A model generated the notes under the pieces. It ran no database searches. It was given only the letters and a program-made list of their open reading frames with translations, and was not told the DNA's origin. Positions 1 to 8,105 of a stretch of 17,878 nt of DNA are shown one piece after another. Location: NCBI GenBank assembly GCA_963814875.1, contig CAWFFJ010000005.1, forward strand, positions 1-17,878. The letters are read 5' to 3'. Origin of the DNA: CAVSIS01 sp963814875. Lineage in GTDB: Bacteria > Acidobacteriota > Thermoanaerobaculia > Thermoanaerobaculales > Sulfomarinibacteraceae. The first letter of the stretch is position 1, and each line of letters starts with the position of its first letter. The translations under genes and the position numbers were made by a program.

Positions 1-227
1 TTGCGGTGTCCATCTCACGCTGTGAGGGACGATGGCCGTTGAGGCGGAGCGATGGCAGCTTCGGGCGCGAACAACCGGTCGCCCAGACGGCTGCCCTGTA
101 AGCTCAATGTACAAGCCTGCAAACAACTTCTGCTGGCATGCAAGGTCCAGAAGCTGGTCGCCTGGCGATGAATGCAATGAGCGGAACAACCAGGGGTGGG
201 CGGCGTTTCTGAGGCGAGCCGACCAAC
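1..227. other. Intergenic edge region, no gene seen
   Basis: This stretch lies downstream of the FAD-dehydrogenase gene. The only open frame on the plus strand (from about 32) reads as a low-complexity Arg/Ser/Pro-rich string with no recognisable motif and runs into the antisense of the dehydrogenase, so I do not call it. No clear terminator was recognised. Confidence 0.5.
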
Positions 228-1853
228 TCACGCTGAGGAAACGCCGGCGATCGCCCGCCCCGCAAGCCGACCGTTGAGCACGCAGCTGCCGAGAAAAGTG
301 CCTTCCAGCGAGCCTTTGCCGTGGATGCCGCCGCCGCCGAAGCCGGCGGTCTCCCCCACCGCGTAGAGACCCGGAATGGGCTCCCCCGACCCGCGCAGCA
401 CGCGGCTGCCTATGTCGGTCTGGATCCCGCCCAGGCTCTTGCGGCTGAGGATGAACTCGCGGATCGCGATCAGCGGCCGGGCCTTGGGGTCGTCGATCCT
501 CTGGAACGCACAGGTGCGCAGGCGGTCGCCGCGGTACTGGCGGAAGTTGGCGATCCGGCGCAGCTGGTCGTCGTTGAAGTAGCGCGGCCCGCGCTCGATC
601 TGGGCGTCGTAGGCGCGGATGTCGGCCGCCATCCCGTCGCGGTCGAGGCGGAGGCCGCCCAACGACAGCGCATCCATCTTCTCCATCAGCTCGGGCAGAC
701 TGTCGGCGACCACGAAGTCATCGGTCTCTGCGATCAGTCGCTCGACCAGCTCTCGGTTGCCGAACACCAGGTGCTTGACCAGCTCGAGCTTGCGCTTGTA
801 GCGGAAGGCGGTCATGTAGTCGCTGCCCGAGACCGCCAGCTCTTTGATGGCGATCTTCCAGTTCAGCACCTGCCACGAGTACTGGCCCACAGAACGGCAG
901 ATCTGCTCGACCACGTAGCGGGTGTCGGTGTAGCCCATCAGCGGCAGCGGGCCGAAGCGGCGTCCGCGGGCGTCGAGCCACAACGCCGAGCGCGGCGGCA
1001 CCAGGCTGATGCCGGCGTCCTGGACATCGCCGCCCTTCTGGCGGACGCCGGCCGCGTAGTGCCACTGCAGGTCGAGGTGGGTCAGGGCGGCACCCTGAGC
1101 CGCGGCCGCGTCATGGAGCATCCCGTCGGCGAAGCGGTGCGAGCCGTTGAGCAGGTGCTCGGGCGCCTCGCCCCACGGTCGGTACCAGTGGGCGCGCACG
1201 CGGCTGAGGTCGCCGCCGCAGATGCCGCCTGAGGCGAGCACCACATGCTCTGCGCGGACCTCGAACGGCTCGCCGTCGTCCTCGCGTACCCCTGCGCAGC
1301 CGACGATCGCGCCCGCCGCTTCGATCAGCCGCTCGACCCGGTGGCCGAAGCGGATCTCGAGCCGGTCGCGGTTCGGGTGCGCTTCGAGCCCGGCCACGAC
1401 GGCCTCGACGATGCCCCAGCCGGTGCCCCAGGCGATGTGCCAGCGGGGGACCGAGTTGCCGGGTTGAAACAGGCCGCGCTCGGCCCAGTTGACCACCGGG
1501 AGGAACTCGACCCCACGCGCGGTGAGCCAGTCGAAGATGAGGTCGCGCGAGCGCTCCACGTAGGCCCTCGCCCACCGCCGCGGCCACTCGTCCTCGGAAC
1601 CGAAGTCGGCAAAGCTCAGCCAGTCGGACCATGCCAGCTCCGGTGAGTCTCGCAGGCCCAGCTTGCGCTGGTGGGGGGTGTCCACGAACATCACTCCGCC
1701 GAAGGAGCGCTTGGCGAGGCCCCCGAGGGCGGACGGCTCGTCGCGGTCCAGGATCAGCACCCGTTTGCCATGGTCGAGCAGCTCGAACGCCGTCACCAAC
1801 CCAGCCAGACCGCCGCCCGCGATGACCACATCGACCTGCGAGGTGCCCGCCAT
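228..1853 (-). CDS. FAD-dependent dehydrogenase (FAD_binding_2 family, KstD/fumarate-reductase-like)
   Basis: This 541-residue protein is a cytosolic flavoprotein oxidoreductase that probably removes or adds hydrogen across a C-C bond of an unidentified substrate. Residues 7-40 form a Rossmann beta-alpha-beta with the dinucleotide motif G-G-G-L-A-G at 13-18, ending in an acidic residue (ILDRDE) that would bind the FAD ribose. The C-terminal region, near residues 490-536, has the second FAD-contacting segment, GLYAVGETAGFGGGG followed by GSLEGTFLGSCVLNGRLAG. This end is typical of the FAD_binding_2 family, which includes 3-ketosteroid delta-1-dehydrogenases and fumarate reductase flavoproteins. 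The length and the N-terminal GGLAKRSFGGV pattern match the bacterial 'putative FAD-binding dehydrogenase' subgroup of about 550 residues. The ATG is preceded by a GGGGGAG purine tract. It is divergent from the NifX-FKBP gene and has no same-strand partner. The substrate is not predictable from sequence. Confidence 0.9.
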   Translation of the reverse strand: MAGTSQVDVVIAGGGLAGLVTAFELLDHGKRVLILDRDEPSALGGLAKRSFGGVMFVDTPHQRKLGLRDSPELAWSDWLSFADFGSEDEWPRRWARAYVERSRDLIFDWLTARGVEFLPVVNWAERGLFQPGNSVPRWHIAWGTGWGIVEAVVAGLEAHPNRDRLEIRFGHRVERLIEAAGAIVGCAGVREDDGEPFEVRAEHVVLASGGICGGDLSRVRAHWYRPWGEAPEHLLNGSHRFADGMLHDAAAAQGAALTHLDLQWHYAAGVRQKGGDVQDAGISLVPPRSALWLDARGRRFGPLPLMGYTDTRYVVEQICRSVGQYSWQVLNWKIAIKELAVSGSDYMTAFRYKRKLELVKHLVFGNRELVERLIAETDDFVVADSLPELMEKMDALSLGGLRLDRDGMAADIRAYDAQIERGPRYFNDDQLRRIANFRQYRGDRLRTCAFQRIDDPKARPLIAIREFILSRKSLGGIQTDIGSRVLRGSGEPIPGLYAVGETAGFGGGGIHGKGSLEGTFLGSCVLNGRLAGRAIAGVSSA

Positions 1854-1994
1854 GTCTCCCCCTTCGAGGATGAAGTGCCGCCGCCATCCTCCCGGGCGCG
1901 GGCGCGGCTGTCAATGGAGGGTCCGGGACGAACTCAATGCCTCGACAGCCCACCGCAGGAGGGCTAAGATCGGCCTCCGTGAAGGGAGCCTCTG

Positions 1995-2894
1995 ATGCTG
2001 ATTGCCATTCCCTCTGATCCCCCCGGCGGCCTCGACGCGCCGATCTCCGAGCACTTCGGCCACTGCGCCGTCTTCACCCTGGTCTCAGTCGAGGACGGAC
2101 AGGTCGGCGAGGTCTCGCTCCTTCCGAACTCCAGTCACGAGGAAGGCGGCTGCATGGCGCCGGTCCACGCCCTCAAGGCGCGCGACGTCGACGTGCTCGT
2201 GGCCGGAGGCATGGGCATGCGTCCCCTGTCCGGCTTCCAGCAGGTCGGCATCTCGGTCCACTTCAAGGAGAACGCGACCGCCGTCGGCGAGGCCGTCGAG
2301 CTCTACTTGGCGGGCCAGTGCCGCGCCTTCGGCGAGGCCGAGACCTGCGGCGGCGGTTCCGGGAGCTGCGGCAGCCACGGCCACGCCCATGGCGCCGAGC
2401 AGGTCGAGGTCGTGCGCGAGCCGATCGTCGGTCCCGCGGACATCCGCGACGGCCGCATCGTCACCCTCGCCTACACGCTGAAGGATACGGACGGGAACCT
2501 GCTGGACGGCTCCGACCGCAGCGGTCCGATGCGCTATCTCCACGGCGCCGGCAGGACCCTGCCGGCCCTCGAGCAGGCCGTCGCCGGCCTCGAGCCGGGA
2601 GCACAGATGGTGGTCGAGCTCACACCGGAGCAGGCCTTCGGCGCCCGCGACGAGTCACGCATCGTCCAGGCGCCGCGCGAGCAGCTCCCCCCCGACGTCC
2701 AGGTCGGCATGACGGTGACGGCCGAGGACGAGGGCGGCCGGCGCTTCCTGCTCCGGGTGGTCGGGCTCGACGACGAGAAGGTGACGCTCGACGGCAATCA
2801 CCCGCTCGCGGGGCTCGACCTCGTCTTCGAGGTCACCGTGCTGGCGGTCGAGTCGGCGACACCCGAGGAGATCGAGCACGGCCACCCGCACTAG
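1995..2894 (+). CDS. NifX/NifB-type cofactor-binding domain fused to SlyD-like FKBP peptidyl-prolyl isomerase
   Basis: This 299-residue protein has two domains. Residues 1-115 match the dinitrogenase iron-molybdenum cofactor-binding fold (NifX/NifY/NifB C-terminus): S-E-H-F-G-H-C at 18-24, then GGCMAP, then VDVLVAGGMGMRPL at about 65-78. Residues 150-285 look like an SlyD-type FKBP with its insert-in-flap domain: YTLKDTDGNLLDGS, PMRYLHGAGRTLPALEQAVAGL, then PEQAFGARDE. The linker at 118-133 is rich in Cys, His and Gly (C118, C125, and H128, H130, H132), and the protein ends HGHPH, so both could bind metal. Family knowledge: NifX-like domains bind Fe-S or FeMo-co precursors, and SlyD is a prolyl isomerase and Ni/Zn metallochaperone. 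I infer a metal-cofactor carrier or chaperone. ATG start with GGGAG six to seven bases upstream. No nif genes are in the window. The gene is convergent with the next one, with about 32 nt between stops. Confidence 0.9.
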   Translation: MLIAIPSDPPGGLDAPISEHFGHCAVFTLVSVEDGQVGEVSLLPNSSHEEGGCMAPVHALKARDVDVLVAGGMGMRPLSGFQQVGISVHFKENATAVGEAVELYLAGQCRAFGEAETCGGGSGSCGSHGHAHGAEQVEVVREPIVGPADIRDGRIVTLAYTLKDTDGNLLDGSDRSGPMRYLHGAGRTLPALEQAVAGLEPGAQMVVELTPEQAFGARDESRIVQAPREQLPPDVQVGMTVTAEDEGGRRFLLRVVGLDDEKVTLDGNHPLAGLDLVFEVTVLAVESATPEEIEHGHPH

Positions 2895-2926
2895 CGTCTG
2901 GCCGGTCCACCACTGCAGGCGTCACG

Positions 2927-3796
2927 TCACTCGTTGGGACGCATCAGCTTGACCCCGCGCACGAAGAACGCGTCGTTTGTGGCGTTATCGACGACAGAGG
3001 CGTAGGCAAATGCACCCGACCCGTCGGCGCTGGCCTCCACGCGGACCACGTTCGAGCTCCACTCACCGCCGGTGATATTCCCATAAGGATCGTTGAGCTG
3101 GACCATCGAGAACGGCGGCACCTGAACGTACTGATACGTTGACGAACCGCCCGAGAAATGGCCCTGGGCGTCGAACATCACGATATTGAACTCGGACGCC
3201 ACCGCGGTCGGGTTCACCAGGCCGATGTTGACCCGGTACCTGTTGTCGGCGGTGTGCTTGAGGGCGAACATCCACTGGTCCTCTTGAGTGCCCGGATAGC
3301 CTGATGTCGCGTACGACAAGCTCATGTCAGAGGTCGGGATCCCCTCGACCAGTTGCCCGTACGTCTTGCGTCCGTCGGCCGAGGTGGAGTAGACCCGCGC
3401 GTACACCTGCGCCGCCGCGTTCGTCGTGTAATGGATTGCACCCAGCCATCCCGCGTCGCCGACGTGGAGGAAGTGCTCCACGACGTCCTCGACGTAGACC
3501 ATCATCGTGTCCGAATCGAGGACGACGTCGTACCCCGGAACGCCGGTGTTGTCGACTCCGGACCGGCAGAACTTCAGGGTGATCGTCCCGCCGCCGTAGC
3601 CCTCAAAGCGGACCCAGAGGTCGGTGCGCCAGATCGAGCCTTCCAGTCCTTGCGTGTGGGCCGCCGCCAGGATCCAGCCGTCATCGTGCTGAGTCTTGTT
3701 CAGCTGCCCCCACACCGGGGTTGACGAAGCGGCCACGAGTAGGAGCGCAAGGCACCATCCAGCTGCCGCGCCGGATCGCACACGCCACGTCTTCAT
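2927..3796 (-). CDS. Secreted protein of unknown function
   Basis: A 289-residue protein with a clear signal peptide: basic MKTWRVRSG, hydrophobic core WCLALLLVAASS, and a probable cleavage before Q in PVWG-Q near residue 31. The mature part contains AAHTQGLEGSIWRTDLWVRF and later FALKHTADNRYRVNIGLVNP. These look like two related beta-rich units in which an 'H.....RxxxxLxN' pattern recurs. Similar 'AAH..G..GT.WRTDL' secreted proteins seem frequent in Acidobacteriota, but this is from memory and no function is known to me. I choose the ATG at 3796 over the one at 3838 because a GGAGG lies five bases before it and the signal peptide then begins properly. The gene is divergent from the hydrolase at 3945. 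Confidence 0.8.
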   Translation of the reverse strand: MKTWRVRSGAAAGWCLALLLVAASSTPVWGQLNKTQHDDGWILAAAHTQGLEGSIWRTDLWVRFEGYGGGTITLKFCRSGVDNTGVPGYDVVLDSDTMMVYVEDVVEHFLHVGDAGWLGAIHYTTNAAAQVYARVYSTSADGRKTYGQLVEGIPTSDMSLSYATSGYPGTQEDQWMFALKHTADNRYRVNIGLVNPTAVASEFNIVMFDAQGHFSGGSSTYQYVQVPPFSMVQLNDPYGNITGGEWSSNVVRVEASADGSGAFAYASVVDNATNDAFFVRGVKLMRPNE

Positions 3797-3944
3797 GACG
3801 ACCTCCAGTCGTTCGGCCTTCTTGGCTCGTTGGAACAACTGACATCATGTTAGCACTCAGATTGATGGCGGGTCGCTGCTGCGAGCCCGGGAAGCCGCGG
3901 CCACTGGTCACCACCTGTCCAGCCTGCGTGCTACCGTCTCTGCC

Positions 3945-4811
3945 GTGGCCGCCTGGATCGCCCTACCCGCCCTGGTCGCCGTGCTGGCGGCAGCCGCCCT
4001 GATCGCGGTCTCCCGCCACTATCGCGTGCCGCAGGTCCCCCACACGCGGACGCCGACGATCCTCGGGGTCGGCTTCGACGAGATCCGCTTCCCGACCGTC
4101 CGCGGCAAGACTCTCTACGGCTGGTGGATCCCGACCGGATCGACCCCGCCGGGTGGCGCCGCCACTCTCATCCTGGTCCACGGTTGGGGCCGCAACGTCG
4201 ACCGCGTCCTGCCCCTCGTCCGCGACCTGCACGGCGCGGGCTATGACCTGCTCGCCTTCGACGCCCGCAGCCACGGCAGCTCCTCGAGCGACGGCACCGC
4301 CAACATGCTCAAGTTCTCCGAAGACATCCGCGCCGCGCTCGACGAGGCCGAACGCCGCGGGGCCCGACCCGACCGGCTCGGTGTACTCGGCCTCTCCGTC
4401 GGCGGTGCGGCCGCACTCCACGCCGCGGCGCACGATGCCCGAATCCGAGCGGTGGTCACAGTCGGCGCATTCGCCAACCCTGGCAACCTCATGCGCGACG
4501 AGCTCGGTGGGAAGGGTGTCCCGGCGCTTCTGGTCCCCGCGGTCCTGCGCTATGCCGAGTACTCGATCGGGGCCAGGCTCGACGAGATCGCACCGGAGCA
4601 CCAGATCGCCGCGATCTCGGCGCCTGTTCTGCTGGTCCACGGCGAGGATGACGCGACGGTACCCGCAGAGCACGCCCGCCGCCTCGCCGCAGCCGGCGGC
4701 GACACCGTCCGCCTGCTCATGCTCCCGGGCCGCGGCCACTCCGACTGCAACCGCGACCCGCTCTTCTGGCCAACCGTGACGGAGATGCTCCGGCTGGCGC
4801 TGGGCCGCTGA
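3945..4811 (+). CDS. Membrane-anchored alpha/beta hydrolase
   Basis: This 288-residue serine hydrolase begins with one hydrophobic helix (residues 3-23, ALPALVAVLAAAALIAV) that probably anchors it in the cytoplasmic membrane. The fold is typical: oxyanion segment LVHGWGRN at 77-84, nucleophile elbow G-L-S-V-G-G with Ser151, acid in HGEDDATVP (Asp236), and catalytic His265 in PGRGHSDC. The cap is short. Family members are esterases, acyl hydrolases or peptidases, and the substrate cannot be told. The start is GTG with no convincing Shine-Dalgarno sequence, but nothing downstream in frame keeps the anchor helix. It has no operon partner: the upstream gene diverges and about 0.8 kb of non-coding DNA follows. 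Confidence 0.88.
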   Translation: MAAWIALPALVAVLAAAALIAVSRHYRVPQVPHTRTPTILGVGFDEIRFPTVRGKTLYGWWIPTGSTPPGGAATLILVHGWGRNVDRVLPLVRDLHGAGYDLLAFDARSHGSSSSDGTANMLKFSEDIRAALDEAERRGARPDRLGVLGLSVGGAAALHAAAHDARIRAVVTVGAFANPGNLMRDELGGKGVPALLVPAVLRYAEYSIGARLDEIAPEHQIAAISAPVLLVHGEDDATVPAEHARRLAAAGGDTVRLLMLPGRGHSDCNRDPLFWPTVTEMLRLALGR

Positions 4812-5333
4812 AGCACGCCGAGCAGCCGATCCAGGTCAGGCAGGCTCGGCAATCGAGTGCAAAGGCGGTTCCAGGTCGGAAGCCTCGACTGAGAGCCACC
4901 ACTACACGGCGGCCTCCACCACGACCGGCGAACCCCTCGGCGGCCGGACGTCGTCTCATCCTCGGACCTCTCCCTGGCGGCGCCTCGACCGCCCTCCGGT
5001 GATCCGGATCACACCCAGGGGAACCCCGGAAGTGTCGGGGACACCGGTCGGCCTCCTCACCGTCGAGCGCTCCGGGTCAACCGCGCGTCCAGAAATACCA
5101 GAACATCCTCCCTGGGTCGTGACCGACCAGGGCACAATCGTCTCCCTGGTTACAAGGGGCCGAATTGTCTTCTCAAGACTGACCAGAAATTGGCGTCTAA
5201 CCCATGGTGATCAAGGCCCCGGACGGGGCCGAAGGCCGCGCCGGGAGGCGACGCTGATCGGTGGACTCCCGCTCCTCAAACAACTCGACTCGACTTGAGA
5301 TATTTGATGTACCAAGAGTGATTTCATCAAAAA

Positions 5334-5362
5334 TCGACAATCATGCCCTAGAGACCTATATT
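5334..5362 (+). promoter_or_regulatory. Candidate sigma-70-type promoter for the Trp-rich gene
   Basis: TCGACA (5334-5339), a 17-nt spacer, then TATATT (5357-5362), within the most AT-rich patch of the gap. It would give a leader of roughly 255 nt before the ATG at 5626. The -10 hexamer is identical to that of the MNIO-operon promoter. Called by eye only. Confidence 0.4.
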
Positions 5363-5537
5363 GGTTACTCAAGAAAACGAAACAGCACTCGGGGGGACGC
5401 GAGTCGGATCGGCGCAACGTCCCCTCGCGAATGGAATCCTGACCTCGACCGAGGCGGTCGGCGAGGGCGAGGAGATCTGACCTCTGGGTCGGGCTGACTG
5501 CCAGAGCGGAGCCCGGTCCAGCCACATGTGGACCAAC

Positions 5538-5570
5538 GCCAACGTCACACCTGCGGGTCGTGACGTTGGC
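5538..5570 (+). promoter_or_regulatory. Perfect 11-bp hairpin in the leader of the Trp-rich gene
   Basis: GCCAACGTCAC at 5538-5548 is exactly complementary to GTGACGTTGGC at 5560-5570 across an 11-nt loop that can pair further (ACC with GGT around a bulged C). It lies about 55 nt before the start codon. No run of T follows, so an intrinsic terminator is unlikely. It could be an operator or an mRNA structure. Function unknown. Confidence 0.5.
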
Positions 5571-5625
5571 GACAACAGGGGCTCGGGAGGGTTGCCGACC
5601 CGGTGCCCACGCGCAGGAGGTACTC

Positions 5626-7716
5626 ATGGCACGAGCATCTGCCAAGGACGTTCGCGAGCTGCGGCTCGAGGTCCCGCTGGACGCTTCCGGCGTCGAGGAC
5701 TTCAAGCCGGACATGCCGGTCAAGGTCGTTCTGGTCAGCGGCGAGGACAGGGTCGTCGCTTCGCAATCCGTCAAGCTGGACGCCAAGGGCGGAGGCAAGG
5801 CGGTCTTCAGCGTTGCCGATTCGCCCGGCGCCGTGCGCGTCGTGGTCGGACCGGGGGACGCCGACGACCAGGATCTGGTCCACCTCCAGACCATCAGCCG
5901 CGCCCTCCCCGCCCGAGCGCTCGCTGGGGGCGCGTTGAAGCTGACGCCGATCCTCATCTCCAGCTACTACTGGTGGTGGTGGCGACGGTGGTGCCGCACG
6001 TTCGTGATCCGCGGGCGGGTCGTGTGCCCCGACGGCAGCCCGGTGCCCGGCGCCACCGTGTGCGCCCTCGACGTCGACTGGTGGTGGTGGTGGTCGAGCT
6101 CCCAGCAGGTCGCCTGCGCCACCACCGACGCCAACGGCAGCTTCTCGATGACGTTCCGCTGGTGCTGCGGATGGTGGCCGTGGTGGTGGTGGCACCTGCG
6201 TTACTGGCAGCTCGAGCCTCGCCTGGTCGAGCGCATCAGGCCCCTGCTCGAGCAGCTGCCACACGTGAAGATCCCGGTCCCGAGCCCGAAGCCGGACCTG
6301 GCCGTGTTCCACGAGATTGCGGCCGAGGGCGGCGTCGCGCGAACGGCGCCGACCGCCGAGATCGACGTCGCGGATTTGGGAAGCCTGCGTGACAAGCTGT
6401 TGAGCAGGCTCCCCGCCGCCGCCGAGCTCGAGAGGCTCCGCCTGTGGCCGTGGTGGCCATGGCAGCCGTGGTGGGACTGCACGCCCGACATCATCTTCAA
6501 GGTGCACCAGCGTTGCCAGGGCGAGGATCGGCTGATCGTCGACGAGGGGTTCTTCGACGTGCGCTGGGACATCCCGACCAACCTCAGCGTCACCCTCACC
6601 GCAACCAACGAGGCCTGCTGCATCCACGAGCCGCCGCCGCCGGAAGGCAACTGCATGGTGATCAGCCAGGTCTGCGACGACGTGATCGACCACATCGGAG
6701 GCAACCCTGGTGCCGCCCTGGCCCCGGTCGGTTACCTCAACCCGGGAGCGGTCGCCACCTACGGGGACCGGCCATTCGCCGGTAACGTGCCGATCTCCGG
6801 TCTGTTCGGAAGCGGCGCGAGCGTTGACTACTACGAGTTCGAAATCGCCACCTCGCCGGGCGGACCGTGGAGCCCGATGCCGCCACCCGCCGCGGGAGGC
6901 TTCGGGCGCGTCTTCTGGGGACCGGCGCTGCCTGCCGGGCCGGTCGGCTTCCACCCGGCCGGCTTCCCCTTCCAGCCGATCGGCGGCCGCCTGGTCGCCG
7001 AGAGCCGCGAGCACTTCGAGGCGACCAACGGCCTGGGATCCTGGGGCACGACGCGCTTCTGGGTGTCCAACCGTGACCTGCTGATGCAGTGGCTCACAGC
7101 GACGGCGATCGCGGACGGTACCTACTACCTCAGAGCGGTCGGCTACGCGCTCACCGCCCCCAACACCCTCGGGCCGCCGCAGGTCCTGCCGCTGTGCGAC
7201 ACGCAGGATGACAACGGCGTGGCGATCACCATCGACAACAGCACCAGCGCGCTCGAGCCGGCGGCGGACGTGGTCGACGTCCGGATCAACGGCGTGTCGG
7301 CCGGCCCGTGCTCGAACGTCAACGCGGCGGAAGGTGGGGTCCTCGAGGTCGACTTCGTGGCCTACGACATCGACCGCCACCTGGCGTTCTACACGCTCAT
7401 CGCCACCTACGGAAAGAACCTGGCGGTGAACCTCCTGACTGCGACCGGAGCGACGCTCACGCCGGTCGCGCTCGGCGCGATCCCCGCGGCCGACTACGTC
7501 GGTCCGGACTACGGAGCGGCGCTCGGCCAGGGCGCGACCTCGCCCCACTGGCGGGCCGGAGGCCTCCGACTGACGATCCCGGACCTCCGCAACGCCTTCC
7601 CGGAGACCTGCTGCTACCAGATCGAGCTCCGGGTCTACAAGCGGACGGTGGTGAGCTGCGACGACGACTACTACCCGCGCAAGCTCAGCTACTACAGCCT
7701 CACGGTCGTGGTGTGA
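5626..7716 (+). CDS. Tryptophan-cluster protein with carboxypeptidase-regulatory-like domain, function unknown
   Basis: A 696-residue protein with an AGGAGG five bases before its ATG, so the start is well supported. No signal peptide is visible. Residues 1-110 form a beta-rich N-terminal part. Residues 126-190 resemble a carboxypeptidase regulatory-like/Ig-like unit (FVIRGRVVCPDGSPVPGATVCALD, then TTDANGSFSMTF). Tryptophan clusters are in or beside it: WWWW at 116-119, WWWWW at 152-156, WW-P-WWWW at 183-189, and W-P-WW-P-W-Q-P-WW at 274-283. The rest (285-696) is beta-rich with many Cys (C331/C332, C343, C350, C524, C562, C662/C663, C678), including FEIATSPGGPW and YYLRAVGYAL segments that look like fibronectin/Ig-type strands. 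The clusters are in-frame TGG runs, but the surrounding codon use and the regular domain text show a real gene. It might be a surface or injection-type structural protein. I recognise no function. Confidence 0.85.
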   Translation: MARASAKDVRELRLEVPLDASGVEDFKPDMPVKVVLVSGEDRVVASQSVKLDAKGGGKAVFSVADSPGAVRVVVGPGDADDQDLVHLQTISRALPARALAGGALKLTPILISSYYWWWWRRWCRTFVIRGRVVCPDGSPVPGATVCALDVDWWWWWSSSQQVACATTDANGSFSMTFRWCCGWWPWWWWHLRYWQLEPRLVERIRPLLEQLPHVKIPVPSPKPDLAVFHEIAAEGGVARTAPTAEIDVADLGSLRDKLLSRLPAAAELERLRLWPWWPWQPWWDCTPDIIFKVHQRCQGEDRLIVDEGFFDVRWDIPTNLSVTLTATNEACCIHEPPPPEGNCMVISQVCDDVIDHIGGNPGAALAPVGYLNPGAVATYGDRPFAGNVPISGLFGSGASVDYYEFEIATSPGGPWSPMPPPAAGGFGRVFWGPALPAGPVGFHPAGFPFQPIGGRLVAESREHFEATNGLGSWGTTRFWVSNRDLLMQWLTATAIADGTYYLRAVGYALTAPNTLGPPQVLPLCDTQDDNGVAITIDNSTSALEPAADVVDVRINGVSAGPCSNVNAAEGGVLEVDFVAYDIDRHLAFYTLIATYGKNLAVNLLTATGATLTPVALGAIPAADYVGPDYGAALGQGATSPHWRAGGLRLTIPDLRNAFPETCCYQIELRVYKRTVVSCDDDYYPRKLSYYSLTVVV

Positions 7717-7732
7717 GGCGGACGATGACCAC

Positions 7733-7761
7733 GGCGGCCGGCCCGATCGGGGCCGGCCGCC
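7733..7761 (+). terminator. Strong hairpin after the Trp-rich gene
   Basis: GGCGGCCGGCCC (7733-7744) pairs perfectly with GGGCCGGCCGCC (7750-7761) across the loop GATCG, 17 nt after the stop codon. It is followed by CTGTTTG, a weak T tract. It is probably an intrinsic terminator or mRNA 3' end. It lies only 15 nt before the next start codon, so it may only partly separate the two genes. Confidence 0.65.
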
Positions 7762-7776
7762 CTGTTTGATGAGGGT

Positions 7777-8103
7777 ATGGGGTTTACCGAGGTCCTGGTC
7801 GGCGTCCTCGCCGTGTGGCGGGTGACGCACCTGGTGCAGGCCGAGGACGGCCCCTGGGACCTCTGCGTGCGTCTGCGGCGAGCTGCCGGCGACGGCCTGT
7901 TCGGCCGACTGCTCGACTGCTTCTACTGCCTGAGCCTGTGGGTCGCCGTACCCGCCGCCGTGGTGCTCGCGGACACCATCGTCTCCGGGGTGCTGCTCTG
8001 GCTTGCGCTTTCCGGCGGCGCGATCGTGCTCGAGCGGCTGCTGCCGCCCGAGCTCGACTACCAGGAGGATCCGGTGCCGCTGGCACCGGAGGACGAGGAG
8101 TGA
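7777..8103 (+). CDS. DUF1360 small membrane protein
   Basis: A 108-residue protein. The N-terminal half has LAVWRVTHLVQAEDGPWDLCVRLRRAAG (residues 11-38), followed by LLDCFYCLSLWVAV (45-58). The 'R.T.L...EDGPW' plus 'C..C.SLW' pattern is characteristic of DUF1360, a family found in Bacillus (linked to sporulation) and in many phage or phage-like regions. Two hydrophobic helices follow (about 53-66 and 69-87), then an acidic tail PEDEE. The ATG has only a weakly placed GAGGG one base upstream, so translation may be poor or the start may differ. It is followed after 2 nt by the next small gene, so the two are probably co-transcribed and coupled. The biochemical role of the family is unknown. 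Confidence 0.8.
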   Translation: MGFTEVLVGVLAVWRVTHLVQAEDGPWDLCVRLRRAAGDGLFGRLLDCFYCLSLWVAVPAAVVLADTIVSGVLLWLALSGGAIVLERLLPPELDYQEDPVPLAPEDEE

Positions 8104-8105
8104 GC

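Larger units (their letters stand above)
4812..5625. other. Long intergenic region with AT-rich promoter segment and structured leader
   Basis: About 0.8 kb without a convincing gene. A plus-strand frame from 4999 to 5298 has mixed third-position bases unlike its neighbours and no recognisable motif, so it is not called. Base composition drops in AT-rich patches at about 5285-5400, where a candidate promoter lies. From about 5440 to 5570 the sequence is rich in inverted repeats (imperfect CCTCG...CGAGG near 5443-5465, CCACATGTGG at 5522-5531, and an 11-bp perfect stem at 5538-5570) upstream of the tryptophan-rich gene. Confidence 0.6.

Noticed and set aside
321..1232. A 303-codon plus-strand frame opposite the FAD dehydrogenase
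   Set aside because: It is a shadow frame. The minus strand carries clear FAD-binding motifs.
3797..3838. The upstream ATG of the secreted protein (MFQRAKKAER...)
   Set aside because: It would put charged residues before the signal peptide, while the ATG at 3796 has GGAGG at the right distance.
4999..5298. A 99-codon plus-strand frame in the long gap
   Set aside because: Its third positions lack the GC bias of real genes here, it has no ribosome-binding site and no motif.
5440..5625. T-box or tryptophan attenuator in the leader of the Trp-cluster gene
   Set aside because: No T-box sequence, leader peptide with Trp codons or terminator with a T run was found, so only an unassigned structured leader is reported.
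5545..7830. A long open frame of about 760 codons antisense to the Trp-cluster gene
   Set aside because: Its text is Arg/Val/Gly/Asp-rich with no domain. The plus-strand gene has an AGGAGG start and domain-like text. High GC creates such shadows.
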